Counted from the first letter of the stretch, positions 13,542 through 52,631 are shown. The stretch is 64,000 bases of DNA from Muraenolepis orangiensis (GCA_027704905.1 CM051020.1:7671335-7735334), one strand, 5' to 3'. The notes: a model not told the origin generated them from the sequence alone. Translations and numbers: made by a program.

Positions 13542-14122
13542 TTGAGCCTTCAATTTACAAAATGGTTCGGGTCTCCAGAGCCAAGAGCCTCCAGAGCACG
13601 TCCATCAACGGTAGGTTATGGTCTGAGCGTGCTTTGTAGTAACAGAGCCAGGGGTGGGATGCCATTGATTTTACAGAAGGCCAACTTAAAGGACTCAGCC
13701 CCCTTTAAATACACCAGTGCACTACAGCAACTCAGTTTTTCATCATGGTATGGTACACATAACCATTATAAAACATTTAGCCAAACAAGAGCACAGCCTT
13801 ACTAGTTTATAACTTAATGCCTTCTCTCTTTGCCTTCCAGAGACAGCTGCTCCAGCCAATCAACGAGTTCTTTCTTTTCCTCGTCTTCCTGTCGGTTGGT
13901 TTGAAAGAGAGGGACCCGGCGTATCGATTCAACATACACCAGTCCACAGTGAGCCACATGATTGCAACATGGACACGTTTTCTAGCCACTGCACTGGGGT
14001 CTCAATGCATCTGGCTCACACCTGCAGAAATGCATGCTTACCTCCCTGAGGAATTCGGAGATGTCCCAGACACCCAGGTCATCTTGGACTGCACTGAGCT
14101 CAAGTGTCAAGGCATGGGTTAA
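13542..14122 (+). pseudogene. PIF/Harbinger-type (ISL2EU-like) transposase fragment
   Basis: Two segments join in phase 0 across a 230-bp GT-AG intron (13611-13840). The first, from an unclear start to 13610, ends in SPEPRASRARPST. The second (13841 onward) encodes RQLLQPINEFFLFLVFLSVG, then YRFNIHQSTVSHMIATW (a helix-turn-helix of HTH_Tnp_4 type) and DTQVILDCTELKCQ, which carries the first catalytic Asp of DDE_Tnp_4. A stop follows at about 14120, so the remaining catalytic residues are absent. An in-frame TGA precedes the first segment, and no THAP domain was seen upstream. It is a decayed or internally deleted element. Confidence 0.6.
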
Positions 14123-14124
14123 GT

Positions 14125-15415
14125 AAAGCATTGGTTCAACACCGGGTTTTTATTATTTCATTTAGTGAATTTTGTTTATTCCAGTGGCAGATAATTTTGT
14201 TCAACATTCTGTAAATCGTATGTACACAAACATTATCAATGTAAGCAAACTGTTGAATGTAGTTATTTGTATAGATTTGTAAAAATGAACATTGTAACAT
14301 ATTGTACATATATCATATTAAACTATTGTAACATATTGGCTAAAAAAACATGATTGAAAAATGTTATTAAATATTTTATAACATGTTGTCATTGAATCAC
14401 GAATCGCGAAGCGTAATCTAAGAAGAAAGAGAAAAAAATTTGAAATATACCCTCTGCTTCATGGAAAACAGCAAGTAGGTTATTTTGAGTAGAACAGTTA
14501 TTGTTACTAAACCATGCTCCTCGACGATGCCTACCCTCCTAAATGCTTAGCTTTACATTCTCTCCCTACTCAAACTAACTTGAATAACCTTCCTTGATAA
14601 CTACTATGCCTTAGATGGTGTATATTAGCAGTCTTAACTTATGTAAATAAGTTTCTGATCACCCAAACACGTTTCCACCGTATCCTTAAGGTGGAAGGTA
14701 CATTAACTTGATCAAATAATCTGACCAATGTGCAGGGAGACAGGCAAACATTCAAGTTGGTGAGTCTTTAGGAATAAACTTAGCTATAATGCTCCACTGA
14801 ACTGAGCACCACTGATGAACAACGTTACACAGCTTCCTGCCTCCACTTAAACTGTGTGCTGTCTCACTCTTCCTCATGTCCTGTAGCACAAGGCTCTCAC
14901 CACCTGCCCGGACAGCCTGTCTTTATTGGACACTGAATAAATAACAGATAAGTGTTGTTAGCGTTAATCAGTCAGTTTTCTTACCTTCCTAGTTGTGTAT
15001 GTATATCGCATACAATTTACAACCTTTATCCAACTTGCTTGTTAGGGGTTTTGGTTGTCCGGTGAACATCGTTGATGTTCAACTTTGGGAGCTCTTGTAA
15101 ACACCGGGTGAAGAAGGTCGCCGTTGAACCGGAAACAGTCGAGCAGCATTAAGTCGTATTAAGTAGAACGCGGAAGTGTTTGTGCAAGTAGACCATTGCA
15201 TTTATCCAGGCCTCTCGCTTTGGTTCTCGTTCTGGAATCCTCAGGAAAAGTATACTAGAACCCGTTGAACCGATTTGTGCAACCAACAACAACAACAACT
15301 TACCGGCAGTATGCCTTAAACAATGATTACTTTTCCTGACAGGTCCCATTCATTCCAAAATTAATTTCAGGTCACACGTCGCTTTTTGCCAACCGGAACA
15401 CATAAAAAAAAAACA
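14125..15415. other. AT-rich DNA downstream of the transposase remnant
   Basis: No coding signal is recognised. It may include non-coding parts of the decayed transposon. Confidence 0.4.
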
Positions 15416-15417
15416 GG

Positions 15418-15523
15418 TGATATACACAATAAAATAGTTCACAATGAACATAAAAAGAACAATAAAGTGATTGGTGGATGATATGTACATGTGTCATATT
15501 GTGCAAAAGCCTTTAAAAGCATT
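15418..15523. repeat. Interspersed repeat fragment, also at 44165-44260
   Basis: TATACACAATAAAA, then ACAATAAAGTGA(T/C)TG(G)TGGATGA and TTGTGCAAAAGC are shared with 44165-44260 in the same order. This is a common AT-rich fish retroelement tail by general appearance. The family is not identified. Confidence 0.5.
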
Positions 15524-15537
15524 TTAATTTATTATTA

Positions 15538-15551
15538 TAATAATACTAATA

Positions 15552-15588
<37 letters not shown>

Positions 15589-15707
15589 GTGCTCGTATTG
15601 TTATACTATACTTATAGTTTTTTAGATTCAGATGTGGGTTGTCGCATGTATAAGGTACAGTTTACAATGTACAGTACAATGTTATCGCCAGCAACACACA
15701 CACACAC

Positions 15708-15768
<61 letters not shown>
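15538..15768. repeat. TTA and CA microsatellites
   Basis: (TTA)n 15549-15588 and (CA)n 15691-15768 with one CG interruption. The latter borders CCAAT module 2. Confidence 0.95.
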
Positions 15769-15770
<2 letters not shown>

Positions 15771-15896
15771 AAGTTCTTATTGGCTGGATGGGCGTCGCGA
15801 GAGAAAGTCTTCTCTCAGTTCTCCACAGGTGATTGGTCGCCATCCTTGTCCAATCCCAGCTCAGATGCAAAGTGGCTCGGTGCTGGTCGGTTTGAA
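15769..15896 (+). repeat. CCAAT-box module, copy 2
   Basis: This is the second copy of the module, again beginning exactly at the end of a CA tract (15691-15768). It has ATTGG at 15779 and 15832 and CCAAT at 15850. It lies about 300 bp upstream of the ATG of the candidate two-exon gene, where it could act as a proximal promoter. Confidence 0.75.
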
Positions 15897-16190
15897 GCTT
15901 TTTCTATCGAAGTAACGCTGGCCAACCCATGAAGATTCACGACTAAAGACGACGTACCTTCGAGATCGAGCAGTGTGTTTATTCTCAACTCACGCTACGG
16001 TGGTACTTTAACACTTTAACACACTTTACACGGAAAGTCTGAACGTTTTTTCCAGATGTCATTAGTATTCTCGTTCCCAGGCGTTCCTATCTCACTCAAG
16101 GAACGGGATGCTCCGAATTATCGTTATTGGCGAGAGAGAGAGGCGGGACTTTCTTTCTTTTTCTTTTCCGCTAACTGGCGTACATAGCTC

Positions 16191-17888
16191 ATGGGGAAGT
16201 GGAAGACCGGAAGTTTCCATGTGGCAGACCGGGATAACGTTACTATTCAGGATCCTCGCTCTCAGCCTAGGCGTAGCATTGACGCTAGCATGACAACCAG
16301 GGGATCATCGATGCCCTCCCCTGTGGCTTGGTGGTTACCAGAAGGTAAGTTGCACCCATTTACTTCATCGGTGTCGCACCATCGAGGACGGAAGATATTT
16401 CTCAAAAAATCTATTTAGCGGGTCGTCGTTGAAACTGTCCAGACTAAAGTGATGGTTTGTGTAGGGGTTGAGGGGCTGAGCCTTATGGAGCTAACATTAG
16501 CAGTGTAGCTGTCAGCTATACACCTCAGTTCACAACTGAACTGGGGGCTACACTCACTCACAGGGCTTTTAAACCAGTTAAACCACACTGAAATGCACCC
16601 TTTTCCTTTTTCAATTATTCGTTCATTTTTATTTTGAGGTTGGTTCTGAAATGGAGCCTGTGCTTTGGTGGTGGTGGTGGTTGTTGTTGTTGCCCTTGTC
16701 CTGTCATTCTGGTGTTTAACACACCTTGTGGTGTTACATTACAGCTTATTCATACGCCACCCCCACCACCCCCGTGTGTGTCTCTCTCTGGGTAAAACTC
16801 TTTAACACAAGTTCAAACTCTTTTACTTGTGTTAAGAGTTATTGCATTGCTTTTATGGGGTACATGTATTAACGTTATTCAATTATATTCTAATAGATTG
16901 TCCTTGCAAGTACAGTACAGCGAAATAAGTTGACATCTAACCAGAGTGCAAATGTAACTGTTAAGTGCATAGTAATATACAATATACAGTGGTTAAATAG
17001 CATGTAAGAACACTAGGTTTAAAAAAAAAAGTGGTTTGTTTACAGTATATTTTTGAACAGAGCTAGAGTGTAGTATACTATGGTAGCTATACTGGCCACA
17101 GGTATAACTTATAGAGTAGGGTATGATATATGTGCATGTATATATATCTATATCTATATAGATATACATATATCTATATATATATATAGATATATGTGTG
17201 TGTGTGTGTGCAGTTATATCAACAGTAGATTAATATATACATACGGTACAGTAAAAATGTACATGGCTATCATACAGGTATGACAACACAATACATTTGG
17301 TAGAGGTGGGTAGTACAGTGTTGTACAGGCAGTTGAATGCATTGATGGTGATAGGATATAGTCAACATTGTGTTATACTTACAATGCTGCCATTGTTCAA
17401 GTGAGGATATTGACAACTACACAGTCCATGTTAGGTGCCTTGTTTCATAGTCATTTACAGTAATATAACATTTTGGTAAAGTCATGCCTGCCATTCTGCT
17501 AATTAAGTAAACAATTGTGGATACGGGAATCCATATCCACAATGTGGCCACAGCCATTTGCATTTGAAAATTGTAATAAAATATATATAGAATATTGTTA
17601 TAATTGTTTTACCATGTTGTACATCATCAATCGTGACACTCCCAGCATTTCACACAAATGAATTTACTTAATTGATTTACTTCATTCATTTGGATTCATA
17701 CAATGGTAGTTTGGTGTTCTCAGGTACTGTCTTACACAAACACACACACACACACACACACACTTGCTCTACAGTGCCCATCCAGCAGGAAGGCCTGTGC
17801 GGTTTCCACATGGATATCTACGCATATCAAGTGGATCCTTTGAGTGGAATACAGCCTCCAGCCATGGGACTGTTCTCCCACCTTGAAG
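16191..17888 (+). CDS. Candidate two-exon fragment of an unrecognised gene
   Basis: Exon A (16191-16344) starts at ATG, encodes MGKWKTGSFHVADRDNVTIQ and continues to VAWWLPE, ending in phase 1 at a near-consensus donor GAAG|GTAAGT. Exon B (17775-17888) follows the acceptor CTCTACAG, continues the frame with VPIQQEGLCGFHMDIYAYQV through PPAMGLFSHLE, and ends in phase 1 at GAAG|GTAAAT. The joined reading is 89 codons with no stop. I recognise no domain and could not find a convincing third exon before epc1. A module with three CCAAT boxes lies 300-400 bp upstream of the ATG. It could be the 5' part of a real gene, a lineage-specific gene, or the accessory gene of a transposon (a transposase remnant lies 2 kb upstream). 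No function is assigned. Confidence 0.35.
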
Positions 17889-17980
17889 GTAAATTAGTAA
17901 CACGCCGCACTGAGCTTACAGGTCCAGATTGACAGATGGGTCACTTAAACCACAATGTATTAGAGAGGGTGTCAAGGCTT

Positions 17981-18236
<256 letters not shown>

Positions 18237-18239
18237 TCT

Positions 18240-19655
18240 CATTGATGAAGGAAAGGTTTATCAGGGGTAGACAGATATAGGAGGGATGCAATTTGCTCAT
18301 TTCAGATTTGAATTGACAGCTGGGGGCGGTGCCTACTTGCCTAACCTGTTTTGTTGAATATATGAATATGATCATATCGGAATCATTCTTATTGCTCATT
18401 TAACATGCAAGGAATCTAACTGTGGTTTCCAGGCACTCTCCATCATAAATCATAGACATCATAAATAAGTAAGGTCTGGGAGAAATAAGCTGAAGGTAAA
18501 CAAGTTATTTTCCCTATCGTGTTGTGCGTGCTGCAAACTGGTGAAATGACTTTGGAGAAACACAGGTCTCTTGGCTGTTCTATTAGTAAACACTGAAACA
18601 AACAAAAGTGGAACACTCTGGTAGTAGTTATTTTGTGTTGTTGTTCTTGCTATGCATAGTAGAATGCCTGTCTGTATTTTTTCACTGCTACACTTTTTTT
18701 CATGTCATTTTTATTTATTTATTACATAAGTTTGGGTATGTTTATCTGTCTTTACAATTAAGACAGTGCCTTCCGCATTCACGTTTCCGCCACAGGGTGG
18801 CGACATTTCCAAACAATTGGACCGTCCATATCGTTTGGACGACGTTCCTTTCCTTTCCTGCGCTTATCTTATGCAATTTAAATAACCCGTGTTTACACAA
18901 GCCAAGTTTATCATACGGCATATGTATTTACCGGTATTACATGCATTTACGAGTATAACATATATGCCATATGTTTTTTTTTATCAATGCACCTATAATT
19001 AGTATGTTTCGGTATAATCCCGATTTTTAGTAATTATAACAAGATAATATGATAATCATACGAGATTTCCGATTCTTATTGTGTGTACGTGTCACATGTA
19101 TAAGGTACAATGTACAGTGACATAAGTGCCAGCTCTGAAGATGGGCATAATTATGAAAAATTACAAATATTTACATATTAATAATTGCAGTGTATATATT
19201 AATAAAAAAAAGCTGTACAAACTGTATACAGTAGACGTACAAATGTAAAGTGTGTGTGTGGTGTAGTGCTAATATGATCGCCTATTGATTCGATTTAAGA
19301 TTAAAGAGTCTTTATTTGTGTAGTCTTTATATGTGTAACAGAGTACAATGGAATGGTTACTCCCCAGTATTCACATCCGCAGTATGCATTATTTACATTA
19401 ATGATAATCATTAGTTAAAATAAGTTTAAAAAATAAAGTTAAAATAAAAACTGAAAAAATATAATAATAATAATAATAATAACGATACAGAACAAGAAAG
19501 ACATGTCTAAGTGTATCTGGACTTTTTATTTGTATTATTATTATTATTATTATTATTCACATCGAGAAAACAAACGGGTTTAAAGTTATCCGTTTGGTCC
19601 CCAAAACGTGATGTACCCCTGGCCCTTTCTCAGCAGCATCACCCCCCCCCCCTCC
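18240..19655. other. AT-rich DNA between the candidate gene and epc1
   Basis: No convincing exon. Contains the weak repeat tail at 19295-19362 and small AAT/TTA tracts (19472-19490 and 19532-19556). Confidence 0.5.
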
Positions 19656-19793
19656 TCTCTCCTCCGCGTCCCGAGGGGCTCGCGGTGGAGCGCGCACGCG
19701 CACGAAACTGCGTGGGAATGGCTGCATTGTGATCGGAGGGGGGCTGGGCCGCTGGGAGCGCCGAGCAGAGTTGAGAGCGGCTGCGAGTTTGCA

Positions 19794-19823
19794 ATGTCCG
19801 CCATGTTTGCCATGGCGTGTTGA
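19794..19823 (+). other. Possible short upstream ORF in the epc1 leader
   Basis: ATG at 19794 opens a nine-codon reading frame (MSAMFAMAC) that ends in TGA at 19821-19823, about 250 bp before the epc1 start. It would be a uORF only if transcription starts upstream of it, and it overlaps the YY1-like site. If the site marks transcription initiation instead, the uORF may not be transcribed. Confidence 0.3.
19798..19809 (+). promoter_or_regulatory. YY1-like site CCGCCATGTTTG
   Basis: The sequence matches the YY1 core CCGCCATNTT, often found at or just after transcription starts of TATA-less CpG-island genes. Its position in the epc1 CpG-rich region suggests the start is nearby. Assigned by motif only. 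Confidence 0.45.
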
Positions 19824-20071
19824 ACCAGGGAGGAGGAACAGCGGATCGCAGTGGAACAGGGAGACCGACCGAGAGCCACCGAGACCCGGGCCTGCGCGGC
19901 TCTGTTTCGCACCGCCTCGACGCCCGCCGCCGCTGCCGTCGCCGCCGCCTCCTCGACCGAGCGATTCAAGGAGCACAAGCCACGGATTTCCTCCATGAGA
20001 TCTCGACGCGGAGCTGCGGTTCATCTCGGCAGATCGGATAGGTTTACGCTGCGTTCGGTGTTCTAGGCGCC

Positions 20072-47121
<27,050 letters not shown>

Positions 47122-47605
47122 TAGTAGCCCGGGGGTGGGGGTTGGGGTTGGGGGTGGGGGGGGGTGGGGAATCCTCTCCGGGTGGCGTAGCATCGGGAAC
47201 GCAAAAAAAAAAAGGGACGCCGCTGACGTCGTGACTCGGGAAAAGACGGCGGAAAGACGGATTCATCGGTGGACACGCGGCTGCAATTCTCATCTCTCGA
47301 TGCCGTTTTTTAAAAACCGCTTTTTGGTTTGTTTTGTTTTGTTTGTTTTTTCTATTTTTTTTTTTTTTTTTTTGTTACTGCTAAAAGTAAAAAAAAAATA
47401 CAATAAAAAGATTGACATCTGTAAATTATGAATATGGCAAGAAGAGAAAAAAAGAATAATTAAGTATATGTACAGTAACTTCACATTTGTACTTTCCCCT
47501 GTTGTATATATGTTACTTGGATACAGAAGTGGTCCATTCGTGATGTTTTGCACTTGGTGTGTGTGTGTGCGTATGTGTGTGTGTGTGTGTGTGCGTATGT
47601 ATGTG

Positions 47606-47647
<42 letters not shown>

Positions 47648-48690
47648 TCAGGGAAGATGAGTGGCGTGGCGAGAGAAAGTTGGGGTTGTACAGAGAAACC
47701 TTTTTTCTGGTTTATTTTTTCCTAATCACATCATGTGCATGGTGCGGAGTCTGCTGTTTTAAAAAAAAAAAATCTATTTATTGTGCTGTGTTTACAGTTT
47801 TTTATTTTATTTTTCTATGATTTTGTATCGGTTTGGTTTCATTTGTACACTGTACTTTCGTTGGTTCCTCTGTGCGGTAGTGTATGTTTTCTGGTAGCTA
47901 CGGTCTCCTGGGGTGTATGTATGTCTTTTTTTTTTTTTTTTTTGATATATATATGTTGTGAACACACAAAGCAGGTCTTGACACCCTTCCCCCTTCACTC
48001 TCTCCCCCTCCCCCCCCCCCCCCCATCTTTTACCCTTTTTTATATTTTGATTTTCCTTCTGTCGGCGGTGTACTTTGTTTTACTGGCTTAGGGTGGTTGC
48101 CTGTAAGGAGGCAGCGTCTCTCCTCTCGCTCTCCCTCTCCCCCCCCCCCCCTCCCCCCCCCCCCCCTCTCTCTCTCCTCCAATCTCTCTCACCCCCTCTT
48201 CTCTTTCTCTTTCACTCTCCCCCACCTCTTTCTCTCTCCCCCTCTTTCTCTCTCTCTCTTGCCCCGACACAAGGAACAAACCAGGGATGAAGTCTCTTCC
48301 TAGAAGTGGCCTCCGCCTCTTCTGATTCAAAGCACTATTATTTTTTTTTTAATCCGTTTCTATATCAATGCTGCTTTCTTTTTCTTTAACGTTAGGTTCT
48401 CGATCCAGTTTATTTTGAATCCGCAACAACACAGGTTCTATTTTTATTTTTTTTTACATGTAATATTGATTCATTTTTGTATTTTTCCTCATCTTTTTCA
48501 TCCTCTCATTTTTAAACGTTATTTTTTTTATTCTTAAAGACTTGACTCTTGCTACTTTGTGTGTGCATCAGCACTGAGCGGCGCCTAAAGCCGCCATAAT
48601 CGCTGTGCGCTAAATCATTCCAGTTGTGTGACTACAAGACATGCTAACATGGGGCTGGTGGAGGATGGTGACACAGAACCCAGTTGGTTT

Positions 48691-48730
<40 letters not shown>

Positions 48731-49165
48731 TATTTCTTGTCTTTCTCTTCATTCCTCTCTCTCGCTCTCGCTCTCTCTCTCTCCATCATCTGTTCTCTCT
48801 TTCTCTCTCTCCATCCTCCTCTTTCGGTCTTGTTTTTTTTTATAAATATATTTTTTTCTTTTTGGAAAAAGAATCTTCATGTGGCTGAGAGGCCAACACC
48901 ACCATGTATTGGGTGCCTTCCTTTGGGGAATAAATAACTCTCTTCTGTGAAGAGTCCGGCACAAAGATGGCGCTACTTAGTAGCAGTTCTTGTCTGTGTC
49001 AGTGCGTCGATGCCCAGCCCGATGGCAGGATACATACTAGGAGGTTTATACGCGTCCCACACTGGGGGCTGAGGGGGGGGGGGGGGGGGGGAACAAATAG
49101 AAAATTAAAGAAGAAAAATGTGACAAAACATTCACTAAAATATGACAATAAAGCCCGGGGCATTA
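47122..49165 (+). other. epc1: epc1 3' untranslated region (end estimated)
   Basis: Non-coding sequence follows the TAG, with long T tracts (about 47347-47372 and 47928-47943), C-runs, TC-rich stretches and a CTTT repeat near 48690-48730. Candidate AATAAA signals are at 47402, 48929 and 49147. The last is followed by TG/T-rich sequence (about 49170-49215) like a downstream element, so I place the most likely transcript end near 49165. Shorter isoforms from the first signal are possible. Confidence 0.6.
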
Positions 49166-49647
49166 AATGTGATCTGTTTCAATTTTCTGTGTATTCTGTT
49201 CACTGTGTGCGTTACATACATTACGTTTGTTCCACAAGTAATGTGGAGTAAATTCCAGATCTAAATCTATTTTTTATATATTTTAAATTTGTTTTACTAC
49301 AATCCCTGTGGTGCTTGTCCATTTAAACAAATTGAATACCAGTGAGATCTATAGATATTAAACACAAATGTAAGAGATTATAGTCTGTTGAATGTACCAC
49401 TTTTAGATATTGGTTTTTAAATGATTCAGAGTAAGATTCAAGCTTCCTAATTAGCCACTTGGGGGGGCTTAGTGGGGGAGATGAGGACGTGATTGGAAAG
49501 AAAAGGAAAGCACTCTTCTGTGAAGTGAGTGAACAAAGTGCCACACGCCATAGTCTAGTCTGACGTCACTCATTGCGTCATGCTCATGTTGGTCGTTGGA
49601 AACGGCTAAATATATAATGGGTTCATATTAAACGACTCCTTTAGAGA

Positions 49648-50560
49648 GCAGTGGTACCCAAACTTTTCCCGTTTTTAATCCAAATTATCTTTGTTGGACC
49701 CCCCCCCCCCAGCTTTTCCCAAAATACATTGTCTACCGCTTATCCGGGGTCGGGTCGCAGAGGTAGCGGCTTCAGTAGGGGACTCCAAACTTCCCTCTCC
49801 CTGGCAACATCAACCAGCTCTGACTGGGGGATCCTGAGGCATTCCCACCTGTACCTTGGTCTGCCCTGTGGTCTTTTCACAGCTGGATGTGCCTGCTGGA
49901 AAACCTCCGTCTGGAGGCGACCAGCATCCTTACTAGATGCCCGAACCACCTCAACTGGCTCCTTTCTACGCGAAGGCGCAGCGGCTCTACTCCGAGTCTC
50001 TCACAAGTGACCGAGCTTCTCACCCTATCCCTAAGGGAGACACCAGCCACCCTCATGAAGAAACCGATTTTGGCCGCTTGTATTTGGGATCTTGTCCTTT
50101 TCGGTCATATCCCATTGTTCATGACCACAGGTGAGGGTAGGAACTGACCGGTAGACCAAGAGCTTTGCCTTCTGGCTCAGCTGTTTTCGTTACAACGGTG
50201 CGGTAAAGGGCACCCAATACCGCTCCAGCTGCACCCATTCTTTGGTCAATCTCACGCTGATACCATTCCCAACTTTTTACGTTGTAGTCCCCCCCCCCCC
50301 CCCCCCAATTGATATGAGAAATCCTCGTCGGAATATATTGATCGCTCATCAATTGTACGTAATCAATTGTCATCAAAGCTGTGACGCAATTGGACATTCT
50401 TTCAAAGGTCAGAGGACAGAATTGTATTATTTAAAATATTTTCTTTAATGTGTTGTTGGGTTTTCGTATACATTTTTTATTTGAAATCTCAAAATATATT
50501 AAGGCCCACGAAGCCGCATTAATTTTGAGCCTTCGGACCCCCCTGGTTGGGAACCACTGC
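49648..50560. mobile_element. Non-autonomous hAT-like DNA transposon with 8-bp target-site duplication
   Basis: The left end GCAGTGGTACCCAAAC (49648) and right end GGTTGGGAACCACTGC (ending 50560) are imperfect terminal inverted repeats. They are flanked by identical TTTAGAGA copies at 49640-49647 and 50561-50568. The 8-bp duplication and CAGTGG ends fit the hAT superfamily. No transposase is encoded. A LINE fragment is nested inside. Confidence 0.8.
49725..50270 (-). mobile_element. LINE reverse-transcriptase C-terminal fragment, nested in the hAT element
   Basis: On the - strand, reading from right to left, the sequence encodes REIDQRMGAAGAVLGALYRT, then after frame disruptions QGRPRYRWECLRIP and VAREREVWSPLLKPLPLRPD. 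This is the familiar C-terminus of fish non-LTR retrotransposon ORF2 downstream of the RT core (compare REIDRRIGAASAVMRALYRS). The 3' end, CCGGATAAGCGGTAGACAAT, lies at its left border. It is 5'-truncated and frameshifted, and therefore inactive. Confidence 0.7.
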
Positions 50561-50944
50561 TTTAGAGAATGGTGTCTGCCCATGAGACTCCTGCACGTGT
50601 AAGCCAGCGTGACCCAAATGGCCTTTTCCGGAAAAACGAGATGCAGCTGTTTCACCACCACTGGATCGGGTGTCCTGGTCGGCGGCGGTGATTGGACGGG
50701 CGCGCTGCCAAGTCCCGTTCGCATCTCCCGTTTCAGACGAGAACGGCAACAGGGTGCGGGGAAAACAACAGGTGGCGTCACGTGTTGTTCCAGCCGAGGG
50801 CGCGGTGTTTATGGTGTTGATGCCCGATCGTCTGCTGTTGGCTGTTGGTCATCCTTGATGAGCTTTTCCCCCCGTACACATGTGCGTGTGTACTGTAAGG
50901 CAGGGTGTTTTTGTCCTGCACTGATAAGCTTGAGGCGGGCCGCC

Positions 50945-51145
50945 AAATAAAAACAGGACAAAAGAAAGAAAGAAGAGACGAGAGGTTGTCCAGAAGACTT
51001 ATCTTCAAAACTGGAAAACGGGGTTCTCAATACAACTAGAACATCATAGCAGCGGTTAACATTGTGCTTGAACGTGGTGTTGTTGTTCATCCCCCACCCT
51101 TCTATGGGGGGAAACCCCTCGAGGAGATAAACTATGTAAAAACGG
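50945..51145. repeat. Diverged interspersed repeat, copy 1
   Basis: It shares GAGGTTGTC(C/A)AGAAGACTT, a CAAAACTGGAAAACGGG-like block, GTGCTTGAACGTGGTG and AACTATGTAAAA, in the same order, with 57205-57395. The two copies are old and diverged. Confidence 0.5.
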
Positions 51146-52440
51146 TCTTAATATATAAATAAATAAATAAATCCTACTCATTTATAAAAATACCAAAAAT
51201 AAATTGCTCCAATTTGGTCATTCGACCAGCAGGTGGCGCTAGACTTAGACGTTTTATACGCGATAATAGTGGAAGACGAACAGACAACGGCAAGAGTAGC
51301 CTAGCTAGTGGCTAAGCACGAAATACAGCGTCATAAAAGGAGGATACACCGTCAATAACCGACACACAATACAACATTATACAACAATAATAAACCACTT
51401 AATTAGCCACCAAAAGAGTATTTAAAGAGGTAACTTACATTGAGGTTAACTGAACTTACATTCCGAATATAAAATGTACGGAAATGACACCGCCTAGAAG
51501 ATACCACCCAAACCATATTTTAAACAACATTTAAACCCTAAACACTTAACACCAACAAAGTTACAAATGATTGACTAAAAATTGTGTTGTATTTAATGAG
51601 GCTATAGTCTGCGATAAAAACATTTTGGAACTGAATGAATGCATCTGGGATACTGGTGTTTAATTGGCTCAGTCCCAAATATTCACACCTTAATATATTC
51701 TATAAAACCTTCAAGTTAAAGGCTTGTGTGCCTGAAGACGACATCATACAGGCCCACAGGATATCTGAAAGAAGAAGAATCTACTGTATGTCTGTATTTA
51801 ATGCTGTCATATCTAAGGCAGTCAAGCCACGTCATGGTTATATATATATATATATTTAATTGTTTGAAAACTGTGCTAAAGCAAAACACTCCAAGCCGTT
51901 TGCGAGTATTAAATGTCTCGAGATGCCTTATCTGTCTCAGTGTTTACCAGCCAGGTAGACGTCAATGGATGCGTTTCCGCTCCACTGGCTCCGTCCACGC
52001 GGCTCAGCCTGACAAACCAACCCAGCGCTCTGTTGCAGCTGTACACTGTATACCTGGACAGGTGTTATGTTTGTTTGTTTTCTACATGGATTCGACATAT
52101 GGCCTGAATCAAAACTCCACTGGGAGCGATTTCCGGTTTAGCAACTTTATGACGCATATTATCAGGCCTGTAAACAAAACCTGCAAATCAAACCTTATCT
52201 GAAATCTGTCTCCTGAGGTGTGTGCGTCACGTGTCACGTGTGTGTGAGAGTCCACTGTGTGTGTCCGTCGTCCTACAGTAGGGCCAGTGTGGCGCCCCGG
52301 TGAGAGCAGTGGGCTCTCACAGGGTTCCGGCTTCCGGCGGCGAGGGCCTAGCGAGTGGTAGAGCTAATTAACCAGAGAGACACTCAAAGACTGCTTTATC
52401 TGGGAATGTCTCTCAGACACAAGGACTTCTTGTGTGTGTG
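51146..52440. other. Intergenic, no gene recognised
   Basis: AT-rich to about 51900. Contains a short TA tract at 51840-51856 and a possible decayed SINE near 52285-52360 (GAGAGCAGTGGGCTCTCACA). Confidence 0.4.
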
Positions 52441-52456
52441 GGTCTCCCGCACTCCC

Positions 52457-52460
<4 letters not shown>

Positions 52461-52535
<75 letters not shown>

Positions 52536-52584
52536 CTGCTATTCTCTCTCTCTCTCTCTTCCTCTCTCTCTCTTCCTCTCCTGC

Positions 52585-52631
<47 letters not shown>

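Noticed and set aside
18781..18890. Third exon of the candidate gene (acceptor GCCACAG at 18795)
   Set aside because: The frame is open for about 28 codons only and shows no conserved features. The acceptor is weak and alternatives exist, so I could not support it.
19557..20024. Open frames on both strands of the CpG-rich region, up to 155 codons
   Set aside because: High GC lowers stop frequency. None resembles a protein, and they overlap the epc1 promoter and leader.
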